DNA of 58,277 bases from the NCBI GenBank assembly GCA_945482615.1, contig CALYRG010000005.1, forward strand, positions 1-58,277, in the 5' to 3' direction. The notes below the pieces were generated by a model. The model had not been told where the DNA came from, did no database searches, and saw only the letters and a program-made list of their open reading frames with translations. Source of the stretch: an uncultured Clostridia bacterium. GTDB lineage: Bacteria; Bacillota; Clostridia; Oscillospirales; Oscillospiraceae. Made by a program: the position numbers and the translations under genes. This document shows, piece by piece, positions 1 through 7,786 of the stretch (positions are counted from its first letter, which is position 1; each line of letters opens with the position of its first letter).

Positions 1-32
1 AAGACTGAAAGAAATTGAAGGAGGAGAAGAAG

Positions 33-344
33 ATGCTGCTGCTGAATATTGATCATGTTCCCGGCCGGGAAATGGAGGCTTTGGGAATCGTGAAGGGGAC
101 TGTGGTGCAGTCCAAGAACATCGGCAAGGATTTTATGGCCGGAATGAAGACCCTGGTGGGCGGTGAGATCGTGGGCTATACCGAGATGCTGGTGGAGGCC
201 CGCCAGATCGCCACCAAGCGGATGGTGGATGAGGCCACCGCCATGGGCGCCGATGCCATCGTGAACATCCGCTTTGGGTCCTCTGCCGTGATGCAGGGTG
301 CTGCCGAGGTCATCGCCTACGGCACGGCTATGAAGCTTCTTTAA
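33..344 (+). CDS. YbjQ/UPF0145 family protein
   Basis: A 103-residue protein of the YbjQ (UPF0145) family, small homomeric proteins of uncertain role sometimes described as heavy-metal binding. The family pattern is visible: an N-terminal strand region, VKGTVVQSKNIGKD near residue 20, then a helix and a GADAIVNIRF segment near residue 75. The frame is open from a TTG at 15, but the ATG at 33 is preceded by a strong AGGAGGAG site at 18-25 and gives the normal family length, so it is taken as the start. The function in the cell is not evident from the neighbours. Confidence 0.85.
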   Translation: MLLLNIDHVPGREMEALGIVKGTVVQSKNIGKDFMAGMKTLVGGEIVGYTEMLVEARQIATKRMVDEATAMGADAIVNIRFGSSAVMQGAAEVIAYGTAMKLL

Positions 345-354
345 CGCACAGAAA

Positions 355-377
355 GGGCCTCCCGGTTCGGGAGGCCA
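355..377. terminator. GC-rich hairpin after the ybjQ-like gene
   Basis: A perfect 8-base-pair stem (GGCCTCCC at 356-363 and GGGAGGCC at 369-376) with a 5-base loop lies just after the stop codon. No T-run follows on the plus strand, so it is a weak or factor-assisted terminator at best. Confidence 0.4.
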
Positions 378-412
378 AATGCATACGATATCGGGAAGGG
401 AAGAACCATCCT

Positions 413-940
413 ATGAAACATGTATATCTCATCGGCGGAACAATGGGTGTGGGAAAGACCACTGTCTGCAGAATCCTGAAGGGGAAGCTGAGTAACAGCG
501 TGTTCCTGGACGGGGACTGGTGCTGGGATATGCACCCGTTCCAGGTGACGGAGGAAACAAAGGGGATGGTGCTGGAGAATATCTGTTTCCTGCTGAATAA
601 CTTCATCCGCTGCTCAGCATACGATCACATCGTGTTCTGCTGGGTGATGCATGAGCAGGAAATTCTGGACAGCATTCTCTCCCGGCTGGATACGGAAGGC
701 TGCGCCGTCCACTGCATATCCCTGATCTGCAGCCAGGAAGCGCTGAGAGCCCGTCTGCAAAAGGATGTGGATGCCGGCATTCGGACGGAGGACGTGATGG
801 GTAGAAGCATCCCGCGGTTAGCGCAGTATGAAAAGCTGAACACCCGGAAAATCGATGTGACCCAGCTGAGCCCGGAGAATGCTGCCGAAAGGATTCTCCG
901 CTACACCCAAGCACAGCAGCCGGTCAAAGGGTGCAGATAA
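413..940 (+). CDS. P-loop nucleotide kinase-like protein
   Basis: A 175-residue soluble protein with a Walker A loop at residues 8-18 (GGTMGVGKTTV) and a conserved LDGD after the next strand (about residue 32), as in small nucleoside or shikimate-type kinases and AAA_33 ATPases. The substrate cannot be read from the sequence. The ribosome binding site is weak (GGGAAGGGA about 12 bases before ATG). The 3' end overlaps the 3' end of the convergent HAD gene by 17 bases (924-940), with no terminator between them. Confidence 0.75.
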   Translation: MKHVYLIGGTMGVGKTTVCRILKGKLSNSVFLDGDWCWDMHPFQVTEETKGMVLENICFLLNNFIRCSAYDHIVFCWVMHEQEILDSILSRLDTEGCAVHCISLICSQEALRARLQKDVDAGIRTEDVMGRSIPRLAQYEKLNTRKIDVTQLSPENAAERILRYTQAQQPVKGCR

Positions 941-1688
941 GGCGGGCAAGCTCCTTCCAGTCGTCGCCTTCGAACTCATAGTGGCGGCAGCCCTCCGGAG
1001 CTTTGCCCGGCAGCAGCCCGGGATCGGCGGGGGCCTGGAACGAAGGGGTCATGCCCGTGTGCATGTACAGGGTGGCAAGGCCCAGGGCGGCGGCACCGGC
1101 GATGTCCGTCTGACGGTCGTTGCCAATCATCAGGCACTTGCCGGGATCCAGCTGCCGGCTTTCCAGCAGGGCGCGGAAAAAACGGCTGTCGGGCTTCCGG
1201 CAGCGATAGTCTGAGGACAGGAAAATGCCGTCCAGCTGCTCCCCCAGGCCCAGGTGCCGCAGCTCGTAGGCGGTGAACACCTGCTGGGCGTTGCTCAGCA
1301 GCCACAGGCGGAAGCCCTTCTTCCGGAGCAGCGCCAGGGCATCCGGTACGTCCGGGTACAGCCGGATGTAGTCAAAGGAGAGAATGCGGAAGAGCTGCGC
1401 GGCATTGACGCCCAGCCGCTCCGAATCCTCCGTGACGCCCCTGTCCTGAAAAAGCTGTGCCATCACAGTCTCAAAGGGGATATCCGGGAAGCATTCATAG
1501 CTCTGCCCCGCTTTGGCCTCCCGGGCGGCGATGGCAGCTTCAAAGGCCCTTTTCAGCTCCGGGCCGGTGTAGTGGGCACCGTAGAAGCCAAAGTAGATGG
1601 CGGTCTTTTCCCAGACCGCATCGCTTTCCTCGGTGTGAATGTCTACCAGTGTGCCGTACAGGTCAAAAATCAGGTCCGTATAGGTCAT
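924..1688 (-). CDS. HAD family hydrolase (YjjG-like)
   Basis: A 254-residue haloacid dehalogenase-type phosphatase, subfamily IA. Motif I reads DLYGTLVD near residue 7, where Tyr replaces the usual second Asp as seen in YjjG/HAD-IA relatives. Motif II is LLSNAQ, the motif III lysine lies in RCRKPDSRFF, and the acidic motif IV is GNDRQTDIAGA. YjjG-type enzymes remove phosphate from pyrimidine nucleotides; that substrate is only an inference here. The frame is open further upstream, but ATG 1688 has a GGAGGAAG site and is used. This start overlaps the end of the upstream MFS gene by 26 bases, which suggests translational coupling. Confidence 0.85.
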   Translation of the reverse strand: MTYTDLIFDLYGTLVDIHTEESDAVWEKTAIYFGFYGAHYTGPELKRAFEAAIAAREAKAGQSYECFPDIPFETVMAQLFQDRGVTEDSERLGVNAAQLFRILSFDYIRLYPDVPDALALLRKKGFRLWLLSNAQQVFTAYELRHLGLGEQLDGIFLSSDYRCRKPDSRFFRALLESRQLDPGKCLMIGNDRQTDIAGAAALGLATLYMHTGMTPSFQAPADPGLLPGKAPEGCRHYEFEGDDWKELARLICTL

Positions 1689-2964
1689 GGCTGCTTCCTC
1701 CGTTTTTTCTTTCGTCTCTGGCGTACAGCGAGGGGAACCGCTTCCTGTCAGCGGGATAGCAGGCAGCGTACATGGCCAGCGCAAGAAGACCGCAGCCCAG
1801 GAAAATCGACCACAGAAGACGGTAATTGCCCTGGGCGATCATCAGAATAAAGCTGATGGCATACTGGGTCATGGAGAAGAAAACAGAGAACATCACGCTG
1901 ACGATGCCGCCGATGCGGCCCCGGTGGGAGGCGGGGATCCTCCGGGAGATGTAGGGATTCTCCCCCAGAACGTTGACCACCTCTCCCAGGGTATACACGA
2001 ACATGCCTACGTACAGCACCCACTGGGGCTTTCCCGGCATGAACAGAACCATCCCTGCCAGAAACAGGGTAAGCCCCAGAATGGACTTGGGAATCTCCGT
2101 CAGACGCCGCAGTGCCATGGTCAGGATGGGGGTGAACAGAATCACCACAAAGCCGTTCAGGGAGTTGAGATAGCCGTAGACCGCGGCTCCCGCCTGGCCC
2201 AGCTCCTCCTTCAGCTGCAAGGGGAGCAGGATGCCCACGGTGTTGTTGGTCAGGGACGCGAAGCAGCTTACCAGCAGCACGGCAAACACCACCTTGCGGT
2301 CCTTCAGCGCCCCGAATACGGAAAGGGTTTCGTCCACAGGGCGCTCATACTCGCCGAAGCTCTCTTCTGCGTCGGCGTCATCCCGGACAGCATTTTCAGG
2401 ATTCACAAAGAAGAATATGAGAACTGTGGAAACGAAAATCGATGCGCCGTTGAGCAGGAACGCCAGATTGGTATACCGGGCGAACAGGACACCGCCCAGC
2501 GCCGCGCCGAAGACATAGCCCAGGTTGAAGCCCAGGTAGGAGAGGGAAAAGGCCTTCTCCCGCTGCTTTGTGGTGGAGTAGTCGGCGTTCAGCGCGTCGT
2601 AGGCGGGCCGCTCCAGCGTCTGGAACAGGGACGCGAAGAAGATGATTGCCGCGGTGGCATAGCTGATGGGCAGGAGAAACGCCAGCACATACAGCGCCAC
2701 CGTCAGGCAGTCAAAGAGAATGATGATATTCTTCCGGGGAAACCGGTCGGCAAGCTTCCCGCCCAGCAGCGCCAGGGGCAGGGAGACTGCGCCCCCTGTT
2801 GCAATCAGCAGCGCGGCTACGCCGTCGCTGAACCCCAGCTTGGTGGTCAGAAGAAAGGTCATCATAGGCCAGACGAAGGAGCCCATAGCCGTGACGAGCT
2901 TTCCGACAAAGAGAATGTAGATTTCTTTTTTGAGTCCCCGGTATTGGGAAAACAGCTGATTCAT
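1663..2964 (-). CDS. MFS transporter
   Basis: A 433-residue polytopic membrane protein of the major facilitator superfamily with about 12 hydrophobic segments. The cytoplasmic loop after TM2 has the GGKLADRFPRK signature (motif A) near residue 69, and there is a large charged central loop near residues 195-215. Members export drugs or metabolites by proton antiport; the substrate is unknown. The start ATG has GAGGTAAGATGCT before it and a promoter further upstream. It is first in a two-gene unit with the overlapping HAD gene. Confidence 0.88.
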   Translation of the reverse strand: MNQLFSQYRGLKKEIYILFVGKLVTAMGSFVWPMMTFLLTTKLGFSDGVAALLIATGGAVSLPLALLGGKLADRFPRKNIIILFDCLTVALYVLAFLLPISYATAAIIFFASLFQTLERPAYDALNADYSTTKQREKAFSLSYLGFNLGYVFGAALGGVLFARYTNLAFLLNGASIFVSTVLIFFFVNPENAVRDDADAEESFGEYERPVDETLSVFGALKDRKVVFAVLLVSCFASLTNNTVGILLPLQLKEELGQAGAAVYGYLNSLNGFVVILFTPILTMALRRLTEIPKSILGLTLFLAGMVLFMPGKPQWVLYVGMFVYTLGEVVNVLGENPYISRRIPASHRGRIGGIVSVMFSVFFSMTQYAISFILMIAQGNYRLLWSIFLGCGLLALAMYAACYPADRKRFPSLYARDERKNGGSSHDLYGPDF

Positions 2965-2995
2965 AGCATCTTACCTCAGACAGCAGATGCCCGTT

Positions 2996-3024
2996 ATTCT
3001 ACCATGGATATGGGGAAAAAGCAA
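2996..3024 (-). promoter_or_regulatory. Sigma-A type promoter of the MFS-HAD unit
   Basis: On the minus strand, TTGCTT (3019-3024), a 17-base spacer and TAGAAT (2996-3001) stand about 30 bases before the MFS start codon. Confidence 0.6.
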
Positions 3025-3045
3025 TCGGGCAAATACCGGAAAGTT

Positions 3046-3498
3046 TCACTCCTGGGGGATCAGCTGATAGATGCAGATATCCGGCCCGGTTTCCCCGGGG
3101 AAGCCTCTGGTGATGAACTGGTTGGTGTGCAGAAAATCGGCCAGGCCGTCACAGTCGGTGTAGAAGGTGGGCACGGTGGTGAAGGGGCGGGGGCGGTTCC
3201 CGTCGGTGAACCAGCCGTTGTTTTCAATATAGATCTTTCCCTTCTGCCCGTAGCAGTCTGTGCCCTCCAGCATATAGCGGGCGGACATGTGGCGAACCAT
3301 GGCCAGGTTCTCCACCTGGGTATCACAGCCGCCGGGAAGGACGATGCCGTTGAAGATATCTCCTTCCACCGTTCCGGTGAAGGGAATCATGGTGATATGC
3401 CCGGCTTTGCCGTACAGTTCGCTTCGCCCAGCCCGGTCAATCACCACATGAATGGTCATAATTTTCTTTTCCAGATAGGTTTTTCTGTTCTGTTCCAT
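3046..3498 (-). CDS. DUF3237-like protein
   Basis: A 150-residue soluble protein resembling the DUF3237 family of small beta-barrel proteins: a repeated strand pattern, GTVEGDIFNGIVLPGGCD in the middle, a Y-LEGTDCYGQKGKIYIENNG strand pair and a C-terminal ITRGF segment. No catalytic residues are assigned for the family and the function is unknown. The start has GGAGG 13 bases upstream and a clear promoter. Transcribed alone; the next gene downstream has its own promoter. Confidence 0.65.
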   Translation of the reverse strand: MEQNRKTYLEKKIMTIHVVIDRAGRSELYGKAGHITMIPFTGTVEGDIFNGIVLPGGCDTQVENLAMVRHMSARYMLEGTDCYGQKGKIYIENNGWFTDGNRPRPFTTVPTFYTDCDGLADFLHTNQFITRGFPGETGPDICIYQLIPQE

Positions 3499-3566
3499 AG
3501 CTGTAAGTACCTCCTGATTGCTGTGTACCGGCTGCCTGTGGAGGAAAACCGGTGCCCTCTGGGTTC

Positions 3567-3595
3567 AGTATAGCATGACCTTGCACTTGTGTCCA
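3567..3595 (-). promoter_or_regulatory. Extended -10 promoter of the DUF3237 gene
   Basis: Minus strand: TGGACA (3590-3595), 17-base spacer, TATACT (3567-3572), with TGC directly before the -10 box (extended -10). The predicted start of transcription is near 3560. Confidence 0.7.
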
Positions 3596-3659
3596 TAGCA
3601 GGGTGGTCAGAAGCGTTCTCATCGGGGGCGCGATGACAGCAGATAACCGAATTTGAAAG

Positions 3660-3688
3660 TTGATATTGACCCGCCGATGGAGTACAAT
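3660..3688 (+). promoter_or_regulatory. Sigma-A promoter of the MATE gene
   Basis: Plus strand: TTGATA (3660-3665), 17-base spacer, TACAAT (3683-3688). The transcript would carry an 80-base leader before ATG 3775. No riboswitch was recognised in that leader. Confidence 0.7.
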
Positions 3689-3774
3689 GGTGCATCATAA
3701 GCTGAAACACTGTCATGCAGCGTCTGCCGGGGAAGCCCAGAGGCAGCCGCGGCAGAAAGCCTGGAGGGAATCCA

Positions 3775-5127
3775 ATGAAAGAAAACAACAGCCTGCTCCG
3801 GAGCGTGTGCAATCTGGCGGTTCCTGTGGCGTTGCAGTCCATGCTGCAGTCCTCTTTCAGCATTGTGGATCAGATCATGATCGGCCAGCTGGGCAGCGTC
3901 AGTGTCGCGGGCGTGGGCCTGGTGGGGAAGTTCACCGGGATCTACAGCGTTGTGGTGGCTGCCTTTGGCGCTGTGGCGGGTATAATGATTTCCCAGTACC
4001 TGGGGCAGAAGAATAGGGAAGAGGTGCGCAGGAGCTTCTTCCTGAATCTTGCGTTCGCGCTGGCCCTTGCCGGGCTGTTTACCCTTGGCTGCGTCCTGTT
4101 CCCGAAACAGATCATGGGTCTTTACACCACGGATACGCAGACGGTGGATGTAGCAGCTTCGTATCTTCTCATCCTGTCGGGGACCTTCTTACCCATGGCC
4201 GGGGCCACCCTGCTGGCGACCCTGTTTCGCTGCATGGAAAAGGCCGGCTATCCGCTGTATGCCAGCATCCTTGCGGCCCTTGCCAACACGGTTTTCAACT
4301 ACATTCTGATCTTCGGCAGGCTGGGCTTTTCGCCCATGGGAGCGCAGGGCGCAGCCATTGCCACGGTAATCTCCCAGTGCCTGAATTTCCTGCTGATGCT
4401 CATGATGTACAGAAGGCAGAGGGCGGCCTTTCCCCTTGCCGGGGGCGGGAGACTAGGGAGAACAGGCTTTCACTGGAAGCAGTACGGCGGGATTCTCCTG
4501 CCCATGCTGGCGTGCGAATTCTTCTGGAGCCTGGGGGAGAATGTCTACGCTGCGATCTATGGCCATCTGGGGACAGAGGCCTGCGCTGCCATGACGCTGA
4601 CGAATCCGGTTCAGGGCCTGATGATCGGCGCACTGTGCGGCCTGTCTCAGGCGGCGGCAGTGATCATCGGGAAGCTGCTGGGAGAAAACCAGCAGGAGAA
4701 GGCGTACCGGGCCTCCGGAAAACTTATGCTCTACGGCTTTGTCGGTTCCGCAGCCCTGTCAGTGGTGATTGTGCTGACCAGCGGCCTCTACGTAAAAATC
4801 TATCAGGTGGAGGACTCTGTCAAGCTCCTCACCCGGCAGATACTGTTTGCCTATGCACTGGTGGCTCCCTTTAAGATCCAGAACATGATTGTCGGAGGGG
4901 GCATCCTGCGCAGCGGCGGCAGGACGAAGTACGTCATGTACGTTGACCTCATCGGCACATGGCTCTTCGGCGTACCTCTGGGGCTGCTGTCGGCCTTTGT
5001 CTGGAATCTATCGATTCCCTATGTGTATTTCATCCTGTCACTGGAGGAGTGCGTCCGGTTCGGAATTACGCTGGTGATCTTCCGCAGCAGAAAATGGATG
5101 CATGTCCTGGACGCGACGGAAGGCTGA
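3775..5127 (+). CDS. MATE family efflux transporter
   Basis: A 450-residue membrane protein with about 12 transmembrane segments and the MATE fold signs: an N-terminal AVPVALQSMLQSSFSIVDQIMIGQLG segment (residues 14-39) and a second matching half from about residue 235. MATE proteins export cationic drugs or metabolites by Na+ or H+ antiport. The frame is open from 3715, but ATG 3775 follows TGGAGGGAATCCA and begins at the family's normal position. It is transcribed alone from its own promoter and converges with the flavoprotein operon 40 bases downstream. Confidence 0.9.
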   Translation: MKENNSLLRSVCNLAVPVALQSMLQSSFSIVDQIMIGQLGSVSVAGVGLVGKFTGIYSVVVAAFGAVAGIMISQYLGQKNREEVRRSFFLNLAFALALAGLFTLGCVLFPKQIMGLYTTDTQTVDVAASYLLILSGTFLPMAGATLLATLFRCMEKAGYPLYASILAALANTVFNYILIFGRLGFSPMGAQGAAIATVISQCLNFLLMLMMYRRQRAAFPLAGGGRLGRTGFHWKQYGGILLPMLACEFFWSLGENVYAAIYGHLGTEACAAMTLTNPVQGLMIGALCGLSQAAAVIIGKLLGENQQEKAYRASGKLMLYGFVGSAALSVVIVLTSGLYVKIYQVEDSVKLLTRQILFAYALVAPFKIQNMIVGGGILRSGGRTKYVMYVDLIGTWLFGVPLGLLSAFVWNLSIPYVYFILSLEECVRFGITLVIFRSRKWMHVLDATEG

Positions 5128-5167
5128 CTTGGATAGCCGTATTCCCGAATTCCCTATATCGTTTTCC

Positions 5168-5785
5168 TTACCGGATGAAATTGGTAAACACCCGGGGCTC
5201 TTGCTCAGGAAGACCATATTGCGCCTTGCCCAGGGCGATGCTCTTCATCAGGAAGCTCATGTTCCGGGCCAGTACCCGCATGACCTGCAGGCCTTCCAGA
5301 TCCTCCGCCGCCTGGCCGGGGGTCTGGCCGTGGACGCTGTTCCAGTACTGGCTGGAGGCGATGGGCATGCCGGAAATGGTGAAATACTTATTCAGCTCGT
5401 CAAAGGTAGCGGACAATCCGCCCCGCCGGGCCACCACCACACTGGCACCCACCTTCATGGTCTTGTCAAAGGGGGTGGAGTAGAACAGCCGGTCCAGGAA
5501 GGCGATCAAGGTGGCGTTGGCGCTGGCATAGTACACCGGAGAAGCCACCACAAGGCCGTCGGCTTCGGCAAAGCTCCGGGCGGTGGCGTTCACGGCATCG
5601 TCAAAGACGCATTTGCCGGTGCTCCTGCAGCTGCGGCAGCCGATGCAGCCCCGGATTGCCTGCTGGCCCACCTGCACCAGCTCCGTTTCAATCCCCTCGG
5701 CTTCAAAGACCTTTCGCATTTCCTCCAGGGAAATGGCGGTGTTTCCGTTGGCATGGGGAGAGCCGTTGATCATCAATACTTTCAT
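5168..5785 (-). CDS. Iron-sulfur flavoprotein-like NAD(P)H-dependent reductase
   Basis: A 205-residue flavodoxin-fold protein of the NADPH-dependent FMN reductase family: FMN phosphate loop NGSPHANGNT at residues 7-16 and a second FMN-binding loop (SPVYYASANA) near residue 86. Cysteines 47, 50, 53 and 59 make a compact C-x2-C-x2-C-x5-C motif as in archaeal and clostridial iron-sulfur flavoproteins, so a [4Fe-4S] cluster beside FMN is likely. ATG 5785 is preferred over 5794 because the AGAAAGGA site is then correctly spaced. It is the last gene of the operon with DUF362 and the PNPOx-like protein. Confidence 0.82.
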   Translation of the reverse strand: MKVLMINGSPHANGNTAISLEEMRKVFEAEGIETELVQVGQQAIRGCIGCRSCRSTGKCVFDDAVNATARSFAEADGLVVASPVYYASANATLIAFLDRLFYSTPFDKTMKVGASVVVARRGGLSATFDELNKYFTISGMPIASSQYWNSVHGQTPGQAAEDLEGLQVMRVLARNMSFLMKSIALGKAQYGLPEQEPRVFTNFIR

Positions 5786-5845
5786 GCAAGTCATCCTTTC
5801 TTTTACGCGGCACCCAGGGGGCGCGATTTTGCTTCCGGCTGTATT

Positions 5846-6712
5846 CTACTCCACTTCCACCAGGTCGTATTCCCGGGTGCCGTAGCCCAGAGCGGCGGCC
5901 GCTTCGATGGTGTGGACACCGTTCCGGCTTTCGATGCGCTCCAGCAGGTGGGACTTGCCGGGGTCGGTGCTGGCGTATACCAGATCCAGGCAGGCCTGGT
6001 CGATGGCGATGGGATCTGTGGAGGCCAGAATGCCGATGTCGGCCATGCATGGATCCTCTGCCACGGCGCAGCAGTCGCAGTCCACGCTCATGTTCTTCAT
6101 CACGTTGATGTACACCAGATTGCCGCCGAAGTAGTCGATGACGGAGCCGGCTGCATCCGCCATGGCCTCCAGGAAGGCGTTGTGATCTGCCGTCCACAGC
6201 TGCGCCGGGTCACCGGCGCCGTGGATGTAGGCTTTTCCGTAGGAGGAGCCCACACCGATGGACAGCTGCTTCAGCGCACCGCCGAAGCCCCCCATGGGAT
6301 GGCCCTTGAAGTGGGACAGTACCAGCATGGAGTCGTAGTTCACAATGTCCTTGCCGACAAAATTTTTCTGAATCACCCGGCCGCCGGGAATGGGCAGCTC
6401 CAGATCCGGGCCTTCGGCGTCCAGAAGATCCACCGGGAAAGTCCGGCTCCAGCCGTGCTCCTCGAGAAGCCCCCGGTGCCTGGCGGTGGTGTTCCGGGCG
6501 CCGGAATAGGCGGTGTTGCACTCCACCACCGTGCCGCCCACATGGTCAACAATGTCCTTCCAGAAGTCCGGCCGGAGAAAGTTCTGGTTGCCCTTTTCGC
6601 CGGAATGCACCTTCACTGCCACATTGCCGGGAAGCTCCTTACCCACCCGCTGGTACAGCTCCAGAACCTTCTCCGGGGTGATGGTTCGGGAAAAATAAAC
6701 GGTTGCTTTCAT
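5846..6712 (-). CDS. DUF362 domain-containing protein
   Basis: A 288-residue protein of the DUF362 family. It shows the family hallmarks: KVHSGEKGNQNFLRPDFWKDIV in the first 60 residues, then ECNTAYSGARNTTARH, SHFKGHPMGGFGGALKQLSIG near the middle, and DPIAIDQACLDLVY near residue 240. Unlike many relatives it lacks a C-terminal ferredoxin domain. DUF362 proteins are common near redox enzymes in anaerobes but their reaction is unknown. It sits 11 bases after the PNPOx-like gene and 60 before the flavoprotein, so the three are probably co-transcribed. Confidence 0.85.
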   Translation of the reverse strand: MKATVYFSRTITPEKVLELYQRVGKELPGNVAVKVHSGEKGNQNFLRPDFWKDIVDHVGGTVVECNTAYSGARNTTARHRGLLEEHGWSRTFPVDLLDAEGPDLELPIPGGRVIQKNFVGKDIVNYDSMLVLSHFKGHPMGGFGGALKQLSIGVGSSYGKAYIHGAGDPAQLWTADHNAFLEAMADAAGSVIDYFGGNLVYINVMKNMSVDCDCCAVAEDPCMADIGILASTDPIAIDQACLDLVYASTDPGKSHLLERIESRNGVHTIEAAAALGYGTREYDLVEVE

Positions 6713-6723
6713 AGTGTTCCTCC

Positions 6724-7224
6724 TTATTGGCAGTCCCGTTTTGGGATGGGACGCTTTTTTGCGGTGTAGTCCGATACGTGAACCTTGATGACGGTGACGC
6801 CCCCTACCATTTTGTCTACGAAGTCAAAATCCTTTCCCACCTGGGTCTTCATCAGAATCTTCAGGGCTTCCTTTTTGCCCTCCACATCCTCCACAAGCTC
6901 GGCCGTTCCCTCGCCCATGACGGAGGAATAGCCCACGCCGTACTGGCAGGCGGCCTGCCCGGTAAAGGGCACGATATCCGTATCGATTTCAATAAACACC
7001 CTGGGATTTTCCCGGAGGATATCCAGCTTGCGGCCCCGGGTCGCCCCATGCAGGTACAGGGTGAGCTTCCCCTCCTCCATGGTATAGCCATAGTTCATGG
7101 GCACCACGTAGGGCATATCCCCATCGATCATGCCCACGTGGACGATTTTGGCTCTGTCCAGGATTCCGATGATTTCCGAGGGATCGGTGACCTCCCGCTC
7201 CCTGCGTGTAATTCCGCGTTTCAT
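6724..7224 (-). CDS. Pyridoxamine 5'-phosphate oxidase-like (NimA-type) flavoprotein
   Basis: A 166-residue split-barrel FMN-binding protein. The pattern MKRGITRREREVTD followed by VHVGMIDGDMPYVVPMNYGY and LYLHGATRGRK is typical of the NimA-like branch of the PNPOx family (small-molecule or nitro-compound reductases). The actual substrate is unknown. ATG 7224 is used because GGGAGGC lies about 10 bases upstream, while the longer frame begins inside that site. It is the first gene of a three-gene redox operon with a near-consensus promoter and an operator-like palindrome. Confidence 0.85.
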   Translation of the reverse strand: MKRGITRREREVTDPSEIIGILDRAKIVHVGMIDGDMPYVVPMNYGYTMEEGKLTLYLHGATRGRKLDILRENPRVFIEIDTDIVPFTGQAACQYGVGYSSVMGEGTAELVEDVEGKKEALKILMKTQVGKDFDFVDKMVGGVTVIKVHVSDYTAKKRPIPKRDCQ

Positions 7225-7253
7225 GTTGCTGCCTCCCATATAATGTCGAGTCT

Positions 7254-7295
7254 ATGATATGGTATCATCATAAGCCATTTTTTCGCCTGTGTCAA
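7254..7295 (-). promoter_or_regulatory. Near-consensus promoter with overlapping operator-like palindrome
   Basis: Minus strand: TTGACA (7290-7295), exact 17-base spacer, TATGAT (7267-7272), start of transcription near 7260. An inverted repeat ATGATA-TGG-TATCAT (7254-7268) covers the predicted transcription start and touches the -10 box, the position expected for a repressor operator. The repressor is not identified in this window. Confidence 0.75.
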
Positions 7296-7366
7296 TCTGC
7301 ATCCGTCTGCCCCAACTGCACATTGTCAAAAGAGAAAATCCGTGGTAAAATGAATGCTGGGAAGGG

Positions 7367-7738
7367 TCAGTTTTTTTGCATGGCCCTTGCCATTTCGGCC
7401 ATCTCCTGGGACAGGTTCTCATAGAGCTGTGGGCCGGTCCAGGCGGTGTTGGTCAGGGTGAGCATGGCCTTTCTGGGGATGGGGGGCACCTGACGGCGGC
7501 GCAGGCCCTGCAAAAAGGCATCCAGCATTTCCTGGTCGAAGTAGGCCAGAACCAGCATCTGGCCTGGAACCTGTTCCCGGTGGATGACCTCCGGCAGGAG
7601 CCCCACCAGAGCGCCCAGAGTCAGCCCCTGCCGGGCTTTCTCTACGGTTACGGGATTCGCCCCGATTTCCCGGCACAGGGCCTCGATCTGAATTTGCGCC
7701 CCCAGGGGCAGATTGTAAAGCAGTACGGTGGGATTCAT
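7367..7738 (-). CDS. DUF3783 domain-containing protein
   Basis: A 123-residue soluble protein matching DUF3783, a small Clostridia family of unknown function. Its C-terminal half carries the recognisable VLAYFDQEMLDAFLQGLRR segment and VPPIPRKAMLTLTNTAWT. A predicted C-terminal helix follows. Start ATG 7738 has GGAAAGGACA upstream. The gene is divergent from the rhodanese gene with only 48 bases between them, so their promoters must overlap each other or the coding ends. Confidence 0.75.
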   Translation of the reverse strand: MNPTVLLYNLPLGAQIQIEALCREIGANPVTVEKARQGLTLGALVGLLPEVIHREQVPGQMLVLAYFDQEMLDAFLQGLRRRQVPPIPRKAMLTLTNTAWTGPQLYENLSQEMAEMARAMQKN

Positions 7739-7786
7739 GCAGTGTTGTCCTTTCCGTGTGTAAAATTTCCAAAGGAGTGGGAGAAT

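Noticed and set aside
3695-3774. Possible riboswitch in the MATE leader
   Set aside because: Only weak short stems and no known conserved core could be seen.
5102-6769. 555-codon plus-strand open frame
   Set aside because: Antisense shadow of the flavoprotein and DUF362 genes; composition is His/Gly-rich and without motifs.
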